64,000 nt of DNA from JAJDOD01 sp039024895 (GCA_039024895.1 JBCCPJ010000018.1:4575-68574), one strand, 5' to 3'. Shown: positions 15,400 to 24,643, numbered from the stretch's first letter. Notes: generated by a model from the sequence alone, not told the origin. A program made the numbers and translations.

Positions 15400-17847
15400 T
15401 CACGCCTTCATGCGTTCGGACTTGGGATCGTACATTGGTGCGAGGCTTGCTTCTGCGGCCACACGCGTTCCGGCGATCTCGATCTCATAGGATGAGGCAA
15501 GCACCTCATCGGCACTTTCGCCTTTGCACGGCACGTAGCCCATGCCTATCGCCCCGCCCAAATGGTGACCATAATTGGCACTAGTGACGATGTTCACAAT
15601 CTCCCCATCACGGACAAGCGCTTCGTTATGGAACAGCATCGGCTCTGCATCCTCCAACTTGAATTGGAGCATTCGGCGCTCAACTCCTTCTTCGCGTTTG
15701 CGCAGCACGGCGTCGCGGCCGATGAAGCTATCTTTCGCCTTGGTTTTGACGGCGAAGCCCAGACCTGCCTCGACCACGTGATCCTCATCGGTGATGTCAT
15801 GGCCAAAGTGACGGAAGGCTTTTTCGATACGGCACGAATCCATGGCGTGTAATCCGCAGAGTTTGAGACCGTGGTCCGCGCCTGCTTCCTGCAAAGCTTC
15901 GAAAACATGGGCGGCCTGATCGACGGAGACATAAAGCTCCCAGCCCAGTTCACCGACGTAGGAAATGCGATGCGCCCGGGCGAGGCCCAAACCGATTTCA
16001 ATCTCGCGGGCGGTACCGAAGGGGAATGCCTCGTTCGAGAAATCATCGGGCGAAAGCGATTGGAGAAGCGCGCGCGAATTCGGCCCCATGACGGGGAAGC
16101 AGGCTTCGGCAGCGGTGACGTCGAGAATGATAGCAACATCATCGCCGAGATTGCGCTTCAGCCAGGCAAGGTCACGCTGAACCGTGGCCGCCGGGACGAC
16201 CAATAGGAACGCGGTCGGCGTCAAATGTGTCACCGTCAGGTCGCATTCGATGCCGCCCTTGTCGTTGAGCATCTGACCATAGGTGATTGTGCCCGGGGCC
16301 TTGTCGAGATCGCCCGCGAAGACGCGCTGCATGAAGGTAAGAGCCCCCGGCCCCTCCACGCGGATCTTGCCGAAAGACGACATATCGAGCAGCCCAACGG
16401 CTTCGCGCATGGCCATATGCTCGGCCTGCTGGTTCTCGAACCAGTTCTGCTTGCCCCAATCGTGTTCGTAGGCGCGCTTCTGATTTGGCTTGGCAAACCA
16501 GTTGGCGCGTTCCCACCCGGCGGTTTCACCGAAAACAGCACCATCGGCTTTGAGATGTTCGTGAATTGGAGACCGGCGGACACCGCGCGCGGTTTCCACT
16601 TGGCGGAACGGGTAATGGTCCGCGTAGAGGAGGCCAAGCGTTTCTGTCACGCGTTCCTGGAGATACCGGCGGTTGCGCTGGAATGGTTGCGCGCGGCGGA
16701 TATCCACATCCCAAAGATCGAAGGGCGGGTGGCCCTCGTCCATCCACGCGGCGAGCGCCATGCCAGCCCCGCCCGATGATACGATACCAATGGAGTTGTA
16801 TCCGGCGGCAACCCAGTAATTTTTCAGCGCAGGCGCCTCGCCCAGATAATATTTGTCATCGGGCGTGAAACTCTCGGGGCCATTAAAGAACGTGTGCACA
16901 CCCGCGGTCTCGAAGAGCGGCATCCGGTGCATGGCCTGTTCGAGGATCGGCTCGAAATGGTCGAAATCCTCAGGAAGGCTGTCGAATTCGAAATCTTCCG
17001 AAATGCCATTCATGCCCCATGGCTTGGCTTTCGGCTCGAAAGCGCCAAGCATCATCTTGCCAGCGTCGGCCTTGTAATAGGCGCATTCATCCGGCACGCG
17101 AAGCACCGGCATGCCCTTCAGCCCTTCGACAGGTTCCGTAAGCAGGTAGAAATGCTCGCAAGCGTGAAGTGGCAGCGTGACACCCGACTGGGCCGCAAGG
17201 TCGCGCCCCCACATTCCGCCGCAGTTCACCACATGTTGGGTGGTGATATGCCCGGTGGTGCCGTCTTCTTGCACATAGTCAACACCAGTGACCTGATCAC
17301 CGTCATCCACTACTGCAGTTACTTTAACACCTTCAACAATCTGGGCGCCTTTCATTTTGGCACCGCGCGCCAAGGCCATGGCAATGTTGGCTGGGTCCCC
17401 TTGTCCGTCCCCCGGCAAATAGACCGCGCTAATCGCGTCCTCGACCGTCAGATAAGGGCATAGCTCCTTCGCCGTTTGGAGCGAGACTTCCTCCGCCTCA
17501 ACACCGAAAGCACGGGCAAGACTGGCCTGCCGCAGGATTTCTTCGCGTCGGTGTTCGGTCAGCGCGACGGTGAGCGATCCGGTCACCTTGAGACCGGTTG
17601 CGACCCCGGTTTCTTCCTCCAACTGGCCATAGAGATCAGCAGAGTACTTGGCGAGCCTGGTCATGTTCTCATTGGCGCGCAACTGCCCAATCAACCCTGC
17701 GGCATGCCACGTGGTGCCGCAGGTGAGCTTTTTGCGCTCCAACAGAACAATGTCGGTCCAGCCCCGTTGTGCCAAATGGTAGGCGACAGAGCAACCAGAG
17801 ACGCCGCCGCCGATGATGACGACGCGTGCTTGCGTTGGCAGGTTCAT
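15400..17847 (-). CDS. GcvT-domain FAD-dependent oxidoreductase (dimethylglycine dehydrogenase-like), copy 1
   Basis: 815 residues from the ATG that overlaps the stop of the upstream oxidoreductase (ATGA). N-terminal FAD domain: VVIIGGGVSGCSVAYHLAQ and TTWHAAGLIG, where the His of WHAAG is the covalent-FAD residue in the dimethylglycine/sarcosine dehydrogenase family. The second half is a GcvT-like aminomethyltransferase fold (LLDMSSFGKIRVEGPGAL, GLHAMDSCRIEKAFRHFGHD), expected to hand the released methylene unit to tetrahydrofolate. It acts in the cytoplasm on N-methylated amino acids; which one is unknown. A 95-base gap separates it from the mttB-like gene downstream. Confidence 0.94.
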   Translation of the reverse strand: MNLPTQARVVIIGGGVSGCSVAYHLAQRGWTDIVLLERKKLTCGTTWHAAGLIGQLRANENMTRLAKYSADLYGQLEEETGVATGLKVTGSLTVALTEHRREEILRQASLARAFGVEAEEVSLQTAKELCPYLTVEDAISAVYLPGDGQGDPANIAMALARGAKMKGAQIVEGVKVTAVVDDGDQVTGVDYVQEDGTTGHITTQHVVNCGGMWGRDLAAQSGVTLPLHACEHFYLLTEPVEGLKGMPVLRVPDECAYYKADAGKMMLGAFEPKAKPWGMNGISEDFEFDSLPEDFDHFEPILEQAMHRMPLFETAGVHTFFNGPESFTPDDKYYLGEAPALKNYWVAAGYNSIGIVSSGGAGMALAAWMDEGHPPFDLWDVDIRRAQPFQRNRRYLQERVTETLGLLYADHYPFRQVETARGVRRSPIHEHLKADGAVFGETAGWERANWFAKPNQKRAYEHDWGKQNWFENQQAEHMAMREAVGLLDMSSFGKIRVEGPGALTFMQRVFAGDLDKAPGTITYGQMLNDKGGIECDLTVTHLTPTAFLLVVPAATVQRDLAWLKRNLGDDVAIILDVTAAEACFPVMGPNSRALLQSLSPDDFSNEAFPFGTAREIEIGLGLARAHRISYVGELGWELYVSVDQAAHVFEALQEAGADHGLKLCGLHAMDSCRIEKAFRHFGHDITDEDHVVEAGLGFAVKTKAKDSFIGRDAVLRKREEGVERRMLQFKLEDAEPMLFHNEALVRDGEIVNIVTSANYGHHLGGAIGMGYVPCKGESADEVLASSYEIEIAGTRVAAEASLAPMYDPKSERMKA

Positions 17848-20297
17848 GCCCGGAGCCTTTCGTTTTGCGGATCCCAAATCGGGCCGTCGGGTTGCACAAC
17901 CGCCTTGCAACGGTTGCCATAAATATCGACTTCAATCTCTGTTCCGGGTTCCGCGAGGTCCGTCCGCACCATACCCAGCGCAAGAGAGGCGTTCGCGCGG
18001 TAGCCCCAGGCACCACTCGTGGTCTCACCGACAACCTCGTCACCGTCCCAAAGCGTGGACATGTAAGGCGCGTCGCATCCGTTGGCCTCGACCTTGAGGG
18101 TCACGAAACGCTTTTTCACGCCTTGCTGTTTTTCATTGAGCAGCGCGGCCTTTCCGGGGAAATCAACCTCTTTATCCAGTTTCACAAACCGGTCGAGCCC
18201 GCCCTCAAGCAGGGTGTAATCGGTCGAGAGGTCGCCTTTCCAGGCACGATAGCCCTTTTCGATGCGAAGAGAGTTAAGCGCGTACATCCCAAAGGGCTTC
18301 GCGCCTGCCTCGGTGACAGCATCCCAGATGGCAGGTGCATCGTCGGGCGCGCAATGGATTTCCCAACCGAGTTCCCCGGCAAACGACACCCGCAGGAGCG
18401 CGCAGGGTTTGCCCGCCACCGAGCCGTCGAGGCTCGCGGTCAGCCATCCTGCCGAAAGGTCATGGCCGTCCACCAGACCGGCAAGTATCTCGCGGGACTT
18501 TGGTCCGGTTACCAGCATGCACTCAGCTTCGTCGGTACGGTCGCTTACCACGATGCCTTCCGGCGCATTTCGGGACAGGAGTTCGGCGTCATGCCATTGC
18601 GCCGTGGCAGCTGTGATAACGCCGACCTCGTCATCGGAATGAACCATCACCGACATTTCCGTCACGATCCGCCCGCGCCCATCGGCGAAATAGGCGAGGC
18701 TCACACGGCCCGGTTTTGGCAACCGTGAGGCGGTCAAGCTGTCGACATAGTCACGCGCCCCGGGTCCAGTGACCTTGAGACGGGTAAATCCGGTGATCGG
18801 GAGGATGCCACAATGGTCGCGGACCGCTTCGCATTCCTCACGAATGCGCGGCTCCCAGGGGCCGTTGCGTTCCCAAGTTTGTGTCGCCTCTTCGCTGGTG
18901 TCGTCACCCGGTTTCGCGAACCACGTGGCACGCTCCCAACCGTTAAACGCACCGAAGACGGCGCCTGCATCTTTCAGGCGGGAATGGAGCGGCGAGAGCT
19001 TTTTGTCCCGACCGGCTGGCCATTCATGGAACGGGAAGTGCATGGCGTATTCATTGCCGTAAACTTCCAGCCCCTTGACGTTTGAATAGGCCTGATCGGC
19101 GTAACCGGTGAAGCGGCGCGGATCGACCGCCCACATATCCCACTCGGTTTCACCTTCGATAATCCATTCAGCAAGCACTTTGCCCGCACCACCGGATTGC
19201 GCGATCCCAAATGTGAAGACACAGGCTTCAAAGGCATTTTTGACCCCGGGCATTGGACCGATCAGCGGCAGGCCATCAGGGGCGTAGGGGATAGGGCCGT
19301 TGATGATCCGCTCGACACCGGCTGTGCCCGAAAGCGGCACCCGCTCCATGGCATCAGCAACGATATCCATGATGCGGTCCAGATCGTCAGGGTAGAGTTG
19401 GAAGCTGAAATCGTCCGGCATCGGATCATCTGGCGTCATCCAATGACCCCTACAATTTGGCTCGTAAGGCCCAATGTTAAAACCGTTTTTCTCTTGCCGA
19501 AGGTAATATGAGACGTCAACATCTCGAATGAGTGGCAGCTTGCCGCCCTTCTCCTTCGCGTAGGCTTCAATCTCTGCAACTTGCTCGGTCAGGACGTATT
19601 GGTGGCTCATCACCATCATCGGCACGGTGCGACCGCCATATGGTTTGAACCACTCGCCCACTTGTTGCGCGTAATATCCGGCCGCGTTCACCACGAAGTC
19701 GCAGGCGATGTCGCCCTTGTCCGTATGCACAATCCATGAACCGTCCGGTTTCTGCGTGACGCCAGTCGCCGGGCAAAAGCGAATTATCTTGGCGCCCATG
19801 TCGCGGGCTCCTTTGGCCAGCGCTTGCGTCAATTGGGCCGGATCAATGTCCCCGTCGGTCGGATCGTAGAGAACGGAGTGGAGTTCGTGGGTTTCCATGA
19901 ACGGATACATCTCGACCGCCTCTTCCAGCGTGAGCATGGACATGTCGATGCCCTGATACCGTCCCATACCGCGCGCGCGCTCAAACTCCTGGGTCCGCTC
20001 CTTGGAATGGCTCAGGCGTAGCGACCCCGACACGTGATAATTCATCGGATAGTCCACCGCCGCGCCCAGACCGCGATAGAGCTCTGTGGAATACCGCTGC
20101 ATGTTCATGATCGACCAGGACGTGGAAAATGTCGGTACGTTCCCCGCAGCGTGCCAGGTTGAGCCAGCGGTCAGTTCGTTCTTTTCGAGCAGCACACAAT
20201 CAGTCCATCCCGCTTTCGCCAAATGGAACAGGGCAGAGGCGCCAACCGCCCCACCTCCGATGATGACGACGCGCGCAGTCGATGGAAAATCAGCCAT
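17844..20297 (-). CDS. GcvT-domain FAD-dependent oxidoreductase (dimethylglycine dehydrogenase-like), copy 2
   Basis: 817 residues. It has the same two-part layout as its neighbour: dinucleotide-binding VVIIGGGAVGASALFHLAK, the flavin-attachment motif STWHAAGNV, a middle domain, then a GcvT part with LPITGFTRLKVTGPGARDY and MYALNSLRIEKGYRAWKGD. It probably removes a methyl group from a methylated amine, giving methylene-tetrahydrofolate. It is the first structural gene after the XRE-cupin regulator (9-base gap) and overlaps the next oxidoreductase by 4 bases, so the two are co-translated. The two copies are clearly divergent, arguing for successive demethylations or different substrates. Confidence 0.94.
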   Translation of the reverse strand: MADFPSTARVVIIGGGAVGASALFHLAKAGWTDCVLLEKNELTAGSTWHAAGNVPTFSTSWSIMNMQRYSTELYRGLGAAVDYPMNYHVSGSLRLSHSKERTQEFERARGMGRYQGIDMSMLTLEEAVEMYPFMETHELHSVLYDPTDGDIDPAQLTQALAKGARDMGAKIIRFCPATGVTQKPDGSWIVHTDKGDIACDFVVNAAGYYAQQVGEWFKPYGGRTVPMMVMSHQYVLTEQVAEIEAYAKEKGGKLPLIRDVDVSYYLRQEKNGFNIGPYEPNCRGHWMTPDDPMPDDFSFQLYPDDLDRIMDIVADAMERVPLSGTAGVERIINGPIPYAPDGLPLIGPMPGVKNAFEACVFTFGIAQSGGAGKVLAEWIIEGETEWDMWAVDPRRFTGYADQAYSNVKGLEVYGNEYAMHFPFHEWPAGRDKKLSPLHSRLKDAGAVFGAFNGWERATWFAKPGDDTSEEATQTWERNGPWEPRIREECEAVRDHCGILPITGFTRLKVTGPGARDYVDSLTASRLPKPGRVSLAYFADGRGRIVTEMSVMVHSDDEVGVITAATAQWHDAELLSRNAPEGIVVSDRTDEAECMLVTGPKSREILAGLVDGHDLSAGWLTASLDGSVAGKPCALLRVSFAGELGWEIHCAPDDAPAIWDAVTEAGAKPFGMYALNSLRIEKGYRAWKGDLSTDYTLLEGGLDRFVKLDKEVDFPGKAALLNEKQQGVKKRFVTLKVEANGCDAPYMSTLWDGDEVVGETTSGAWGYRANASLALGMVRTDLAEPGTEIEVDIYGNRCKAVVQPDGPIWDPQNERLRA

Positions 20298-20306
20298 ATC
20301 TCTTCC

Positions 20307-20930
20307 TCAATAGACAGGGGGTGCGATCACCCAGATCGCAACACAAGGGACAGAGCCGCGATTGGCCCAATAGAAAGGTTCACCGCGGATGCGGAAGCTA
20401 TCGCCGGGACCGACTTTATAGGTCTTCCCGTCGATCGTGATCTCAAGCGATCCCGACACGATGTACCCGACCTCCTGGGTCGGACGCGTCACCGGATCAA
20501 AGCGTTCTGCACCGGGTTGAAAGGTTGAGTGCACAACTTCGAATTCGTCGGTTAGATCGGGGGAAACGAGTTCCTCATGCAAGCCCCCCACCCTTTTCCC
20601 GAGAGAACGGCGCGCGGAGTTACGCACGATCGTGTCTACTTCGTCAGGTCGTGTGGGTGCGGTCTTGAAAAAGCTCTCCACCGATATTCCGAAGATGCCC
20701 GCTAAGCTCTTTAGCTCATCGGTCGATGGCTCAGAGATATTGCGTTCGACCTGGCTGAGCCACCCGACGGAGCGATCCACGGCATTGGCCACTTCGGCAA
20801 GCGTCATACCACGGCGCCGGCGCAGCACACGCAAATCATTGCCCAAACTCTCGGCCGCATCGACCAGCGCCATCCCGCTCTCCGTGAAAAAATCAAAGGA
20901 ATTTTCACGACAAAGATCGCTCTGAGTCAA
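20307..20930 (-). CDS. XRE-type regulator with cupin sensor domain
   Basis: 207 residues. The helix-turn-helix lies near residues 29-83 (LRVLRRRRGMTLAEVANAV ... SVGWLSQVERNISEPS), and a C-terminal cupin near 120-205 (QEVGYIVSGSLEITIDGKTY, GPGDSFRIRG). Such regulators sense small amines or polyols through the cupin and control an adjacent catabolic operon. It is the first gene of the minus-strand demethylation operon and is divergent from the carbohydrate operon; it could act on either side of the 224-base intergenic region. The role is inferred from position. Confidence 0.93.
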   Translation of the reverse strand: MTQSDLCRENSFDFFTESGMALVDAAESLGNDLRVLRRRRGMTLAEVANAVDRSVGWLSQVERNISEPSTDELKSLAGIFGISVESFFKTAPTRPDEVDTIVRNSARRSLGKRVGGLHEELVSPDLTDEFEVVHSTFQPGAERFDPVTRPTQEVGYIVSGSLEITIDGKTYKVGPGDSFRIRGEPFYWANRGSVPCVAIWVIAPPVY

Positions 20931-21015
20931 TACTCAATGTGAACGGGTTCGAGGAAAAACGGAGTTACGATTCTGTGGGTTATTCTTAATTGGTTAAATG
21001 ACCGACCCGACGGAG

Positions 21016-21050
21016 TTCAATATTGTTTCTATCAAAATCAATATGTTGAA
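21016..21050. promoter_or_regulatory. Imperfect inverted repeat in the divergent control region
   Basis: TTCAATATTG (21016-21025) faces CAATATGTTGAA (21039-21050), an AT-rich inverted repeat broken by a two-base insertion. It lies between the XRE-cupin gene and the carbohydrate operon and is a plausible operator for either regulator. Confidence 0.4.
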
Positions 21051-21056
21051 TTTTTT

Positions 21057-21102
21057 TGAGGCACGTTCCTCAAAAATTCGTTGACGTGAGGTACGCCCCT
21101 CA
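21057..21102. promoter_or_regulatory. Twin operators TGAGG-N6-CCTCA overlapping a putative promoter
   Basis: Two copies of the inverted repeat TGAGG-N6-CCTCA occur at 21057-21072 and 21087-21102, exactly 30 bases apart, on the same face of the helix. A -35-like TTGACG (21081-21086) lies between them, so the second copy covers the expected spacer of the promoter for the carbohydrate operon, 53 bases before its first ATG. This fits repression by the LacI-type protein encoded in the operon, or by the divergent XRE-cupin protein. Confidence 0.7.
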
Positions 21103-21154
21103 ATAGCGTTGGTCTATGGTGACATGAAACGGCACCAGTTCTTGGGAGGACTTC

Positions 21155-22474
21155 ATGAAAAAGAAAACAACCGCCGCGCTCATCGCGGCGCTCACGACGT
21201 CAGTCAGCTTACCATCTCTTGCCGCAGCGGAAGATCTGACACTCTGCTGGGCAGCTTGGGATCCGGCGAACGCGCTGGTGGAACTTTCGAAGGAGTTCGA
21301 AGCGCAATCTGGCCATACGATGAATTTCGAGTTCGTGCCTTGGCCGAATTTCGCGGACCGCATGCTGAACGAATTGAATTCCGGCGGTAAGCTCTGCGAC
21401 CTTTTGATTGGCGACAGTCAATGGATCGGCGGCGGCGCCGAAAACGAGCATTACGTCAAATTGAACGACTTCTTTGACGCCGAAAGCATCAGCATGGATG
21501 ACTTCGCGCCGGCCACGGTCTACGCCTATTCAACATGGCCGAAAGGCACGCCGAACTATTACGCGCTGCCTGCAATGGGCGACGCTAACGGCTGGTTCTA
21601 TCGCGCGGACTGGTTCGCCGATCCGGAAATCCAGGCGGCTTACAAAGAAGCCACTGGCGAAGATCTCCGCGAGCCTCAGTCACAGAAAGAGCTGCTGCAA
21701 ATCGCCCAGTTCTTCCAGGGCCGCGAGATCGGTGGGAAAACGGTCTACGGTGCGGCGATCTTCACCGAGCGGGGCTCGGAAGGCATTACCATGGGCGTGA
21801 CATCCGCGTTGTATCCTTGGGGCTTCAAGTATGAAAACACTCCAGGCTCGTATGACATGGAAGGCGCTGTAAATTCCCCTGAAGCGGTCGAAGCGCTTGA
21901 ATTCTACAAAGAGTTCTACGAAACAGCTACGCCGCCGGGCTACACGAACAGCTATATGGGCGAGAGCCTTGATGCGTTTAAATCCGGTCAGGTCGCGATG
22001 GCGATGAACTGGTTCGCGTTCTTCCCGGGCCTCTATGCTGACCCGGCCACAGGTGGCGACAAGATCGATTTCTTCGTCAACCCACCGCAAAATCAGGCAG
22101 CCTCGACCCTTGGCGGTCAGGGTATCAGCGTGGTCGCGTATTCCGACAAGCAGGACGCTGCTCTTGAGTATATCAAGTGGTTTGCCCAGCCTGATGTGCA
22201 GGCGAAATGGTGGGAGCTTGGCGGCTACTCAGCCCATAACGCGGTGCTGAACGACCCGGGCTTTGTCGAGAGCCAGCCCTTTGCTGGAGACTTCTTGGAA
22301 GCAATGGATGCCGTGCAGGATTTCTGGCAGGAGCCAGCCTACGCTGAGCTACTGCTGGCCATGCAGAAACGCATCCATGACTATGTGGTCGCCGATCAGG
22401 GTACTGCACAGGAAGCGCTCGACAAGCTAATCGAGGATTGGACAGAAACCTTCGAAGACGAAGGTAAGCTGTAA
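21155..22474 (+). CDS. Carbohydrate ABC transporter solute-binding protein (family 1)
   Basis: 439 residues. The signal peptide (AALTTSVSLPSLAAAEDL, cleavage near residue 25) precedes a mature MalE/UgpB-like binding protein with LTLCWAAWDPANALVELSKEF and MGESLDAFKSGQVAMAMNWFAFFP. GGGAGG lies 8 bases before the ATG. It binds a sugar or polyol in the periplasm and delivers it to the two permeases encoded next. It is the first gene of a roughly 12.6 kb operon; two stable hairpins separate it from the permease genes, as often seen where binding protein is needed in excess. Confidence 0.95.
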   Translation: MKKKTTAALIAALTTSVSLPSLAAAEDLTLCWAAWDPANALVELSKEFEAQSGHTMNFEFVPWPNFADRMLNELNSGGKLCDLLIGDSQWIGGGAENEHYVKLNDFFDAESISMDDFAPATVYAYSTWPKGTPNYYALPAMGDANGWFYRADWFADPEIQAAYKEATGEDLREPQSQKELLQIAQFFQGREIGGKTVYGAAIFTERGSEGITMGVTSALYPWGFKYENTPGSYDMEGAVNSPEAVEALEFYKEFYETATPPGYTNSYMGESLDAFKSGQVAMAMNWFAFFPGLYADPATGGDKIDFFVNPPQNQAASTLGGQGISVVAYSDKQDAALEYIKWFAQPDVQAKWWELGGYSAHNAVLNDPGFVESQPFAGDFLEAMDAVQDFWQEPAYAELLLAMQKRIHDYVVADQGTAQEALDKLIEDWTETFEDEGKL

Positions 22475-22485
22475 CGATCACTCCC

Positions 22486-22539
22486 GACCGGGCCCACGCG
22501 GCCCGGTCGCCTTGTGCGGGGCAATACTTCTCCCCGCAC
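22486..22539 (+). terminator. Two tandem hairpins between binding-protein and permease genes
   Basis: Hairpin 1: GACCGGGCC / GGCCCGGTC, 9-base perfect stem, 5-base loop (22486-22508). Hairpin 2: GTGCGGGG / CCCCGCAC, 8-base perfect stem, 10-base loop (22514-22539), followed by CTTTT. Together they could stabilise the upstream messenger or partly terminate it, giving more binding protein than permease. Confidence 0.75.
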
Positions 22540-22564
22540 CTTTTGAAACCGAGCGAGACCGCCC

Positions 22565-23512
22565 ATGTCAGATGGCACGATGGATCGCGTTGCACAGGCA
22601 ACGCCCAAGAGAGTTGCACGCAAAATCAGAGGCTTGTCTGACCGCGCGATTGCTTGGATCTTCGTGGCGCCCACGATCTTCCTTTTGCTCGCGATCAATA
22701 TTTTTCCGTTAATCTGGACGATCCAGCTCAGCTTCACCAACTTTCGCGCCAACAGGCTGAACCGTGAGGTCGAGAACATTGGTTTGCGCAACTACGAGCG
22801 GATACTGACCGATAGCGACATTTGGCTGAACATGCAGGCCACCGCGCATTTTCTATTCTGGACGATCACCCTTCAGGTGCTCATCGGGTTCACGCTTGCC
22901 TATCTGATCAACAAGAACTTCAAAGGTTCACCCTTTTGGACGACTGTAATTGTTCTGCCGATGATGTTGTCGCCTGCCGTGGTTGGGAACTTCTGGAAGT
23001 TTCTCTACCAACCGCAAATCGGGCTCTTCAATTACATCGTTAGTTTCTTCACCGGACGCGACCCGTCGAGTTTTGAGATGCTCGGGCAGGTGAATTTGGC
23101 GCCCTGGTCGATCGTCATTGTCGACACGTGGATGTGGACGCCCTTCGTGATGTTGATCTGCCTGGCAGGTCTCCGTTCGATCCCAGACTATATCTATGAG
23201 GCCGCCGAGATCGACCGCGCTTCGAAACTACGGCAATTCTTCACGATCACGATCCCGATGGTGTTGCCGTTCCTTATGCTTGCCGTGCTGTTCCGTGGCA
23301 TCGAGAACTTCAAGATGTTCGATCTGGTGGTGCAGCTGACGGGTGGCGGTCCAGGCTCGACGACAGAACTGACATCGATCAACCTCAAGCGGGAGGCGTT
23401 TGAGAAATGGCGGACCGGCTATGCATCAGCTTACGCGATCATCCTCTTCGTCACGGTCTTCGGCCTCGCCTCCATCTATGTGAAGGCGCTCAACAAAGTG
23501 AAGGAGCGCTAA
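22565..23512 (+). CDS. Carbohydrate ABC transporter permease, MalF/UgpA type
   Basis: 315 residues with six predicted membrane helices, the first near residues 28-50 (IAWIFVAPTIFLLLAINIFP). The cytoplasmic EAA loop that docks the ATPase reads EAAEIDRASKLRQFFTITIP near residue 215. It forms the translocation channel with the next permease. Start ATG at 22565; the stop is followed after one base by the next start, so the genes are tightly coupled. Confidence 0.95.
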   Translation: MSDGTMDRVAQATPKRVARKIRGLSDRAIAWIFVAPTIFLLLAINIFPLIWTIQLSFTNFRANRLNREVENIGLRNYERILTDSDIWLNMQATAHFLFWTITLQVLIGFTLAYLINKNFKGSPFWTTVIVLPMMLSPAVVGNFWKFLYQPQIGLFNYIVSFFTGRDPSSFEMLGQVNLAPWSIVIVDTWMWTPFVMLICLAGLRSIPDYIYEAAEIDRASKLRQFFTITIPMVLPFLMLAVLFRGIENFKMFDLVVQLTGGGPGSTTELTSINLKREAFEKWRTGYASAYAIILFVTVFGLASIYVKALNKVKER

Positions 23513-23513
23513 G

Positions 23514-24452
23514 ATGAGTGCTCACGCGATTAACGCCCCATCCTCGCGCCAGAAATGGGTCGCTGGAACGCTGGTTATTCTTTATGCGCTGATTACCATG
23601 ATCCCGCTGGCTTGGATCATGCTGACGGGCTTCAAAAGCCCCGCCGATGCAATCAGCTATCCGCCCAAGGTCGTTTTTGAGCCAACGCTCGAAGGTTATG
23701 TGAACCTGTTCACCACACGCACGCGGCAAACCCAGGAGTTTCTGGACGCTAACCCGCCGGAGACATGGGCGGATGAAATTGTGCGCCAATACGACATGGT
23801 CATCGTGGGGCCTTCGAAATTCGGCGAGCGCTTTCTGAACTCGGTCATCATCGGCTTTGGCTCAACATTCCTGTCGGTGTTTCTTGGAACACTTGCCGCC
23901 TATGCCTTCAGCCGATTCAAGATACCCCTCGCGGATGACCTTTTGTTTTTCATTCTCAGTACGCGGATGATGCCACCTATCGCCGTCGCGATCCCAATCT
24001 TCCTGATGTACCGCAACCTTGGTCTGTCGGACACGCATCTCGGCATGATCCTGCTGTATACCGCCGTTAACATCTCTCTCGCGGTTTGGCTTTTGAAGGG
24101 TTTCATCGACGAAATACCACGCGAGTACGAAGAGGCCGCCCTCATCGATGGGTACACCCGCTTTCAGGCTTTTTACAAAGTGGTGTTGCCGCAAGCCGCG
24201 ACCGGCATCGCATCCACCGCAATTTTCTGCCTGATCTTTGCCTGGAACGAATACGCCTTCGCCGTTCTGTTGACCTCAGCTACCGCCCAGACCGCCCCGC
24301 CCTTTATCCCGACGATCATCGGCGTCGGCGGGCTCGATTGGCCTGCCATCGCGGCAGCGGCCACGATTTTCCTCTTGCCTGTCATGATTTTCACCATCCT
24401 TTTGCGCAAACACTTGCTGCGCGGGATTACCTTCGGAGCCGTCCGCAAATGA
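23514..24452 (+). CDS. Carbohydrate ABC transporter permease, MalG/UgpE type
   Basis: 312 residues with six helices and a long periplasmic loop near residues 55-105 that is larger than in MalG. The EAA loop is EEAALIDGYTRFQAFYKVV near residues 203-221. It pairs with the MalF-type permease. Its last codons overlap the start of a 64-residue membrane protein (ATGA). Confidence 0.95.
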   Translation: MSAHAINAPSSRQKWVAGTLVILYALITMIPLAWIMLTGFKSPADAISYPPKVVFEPTLEGYVNLFTTRTRQTQEFLDANPPETWADEIVRQYDMVIVGPSKFGERFLNSVIIGFGSTFLSVFLGTLAAYAFSRFKIPLADDLLFFILSTRMMPPIAVAIPIFLMYRNLGLSDTHLGMILLYTAVNISLAVWLLKGFIDEIPREYEEAALIDGYTRFQAFYKVVLPQAATGIASTAIFCLIFAWNEYAFAVLLTSATAQTAPPFIPTIIGVGGLDWPAIAAAATIFLLPVMIFTILLRKHLLRGITFGAVRK

Positions 24453-24643
24453 GCAGTTTTTTCACTGGCCTCCTCCGCTTTCATCGTGGCCCCTGGGAAA
24501 TGTTGGCCACAATCATCATAGCCCTTGGGGTGTTCATGCTGATGCAACCCTTTGTGATGTGGGCGTTCACTTACTCCTTCATCACCACATTGGTCGGGAC
24601 CGTGATGTTTATCATCGTCTCGCATTTCCCGGAAGGCGACTGA
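24449..24643 (+). CDS. 64-residue membrane protein inside the ABC transporter operon
   Basis: The frame starts with an ATG overlapping the permease stop (ATGA) and its TGA overlaps the ATPase start (TGATG), so both junctions are coupled. The product has a short basic N-terminus (SSFFTGLLRFHRGPWEML) and two hydrophobic helices near residues 17-37 and 40-58, ending FPEGD. It is part of the transporter gene block by position. I do not recognise a named family; it may be an accessory subunit of the permease. Confidence 0.85.
   Translation: MSSFFTGLLRFHRGPWEMLATIIIALGVFMLMQPFVMWAFTYSFITTLVGTVMFIIVSHFPEGD

Noticed and set aside
24086..24643. Longer 185-codon frame containing the small membrane protein
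   Set aside because: Its first two thirds overlap the permease in another frame and lack protein-like features; only the part from the ATG at 24449 is supported.
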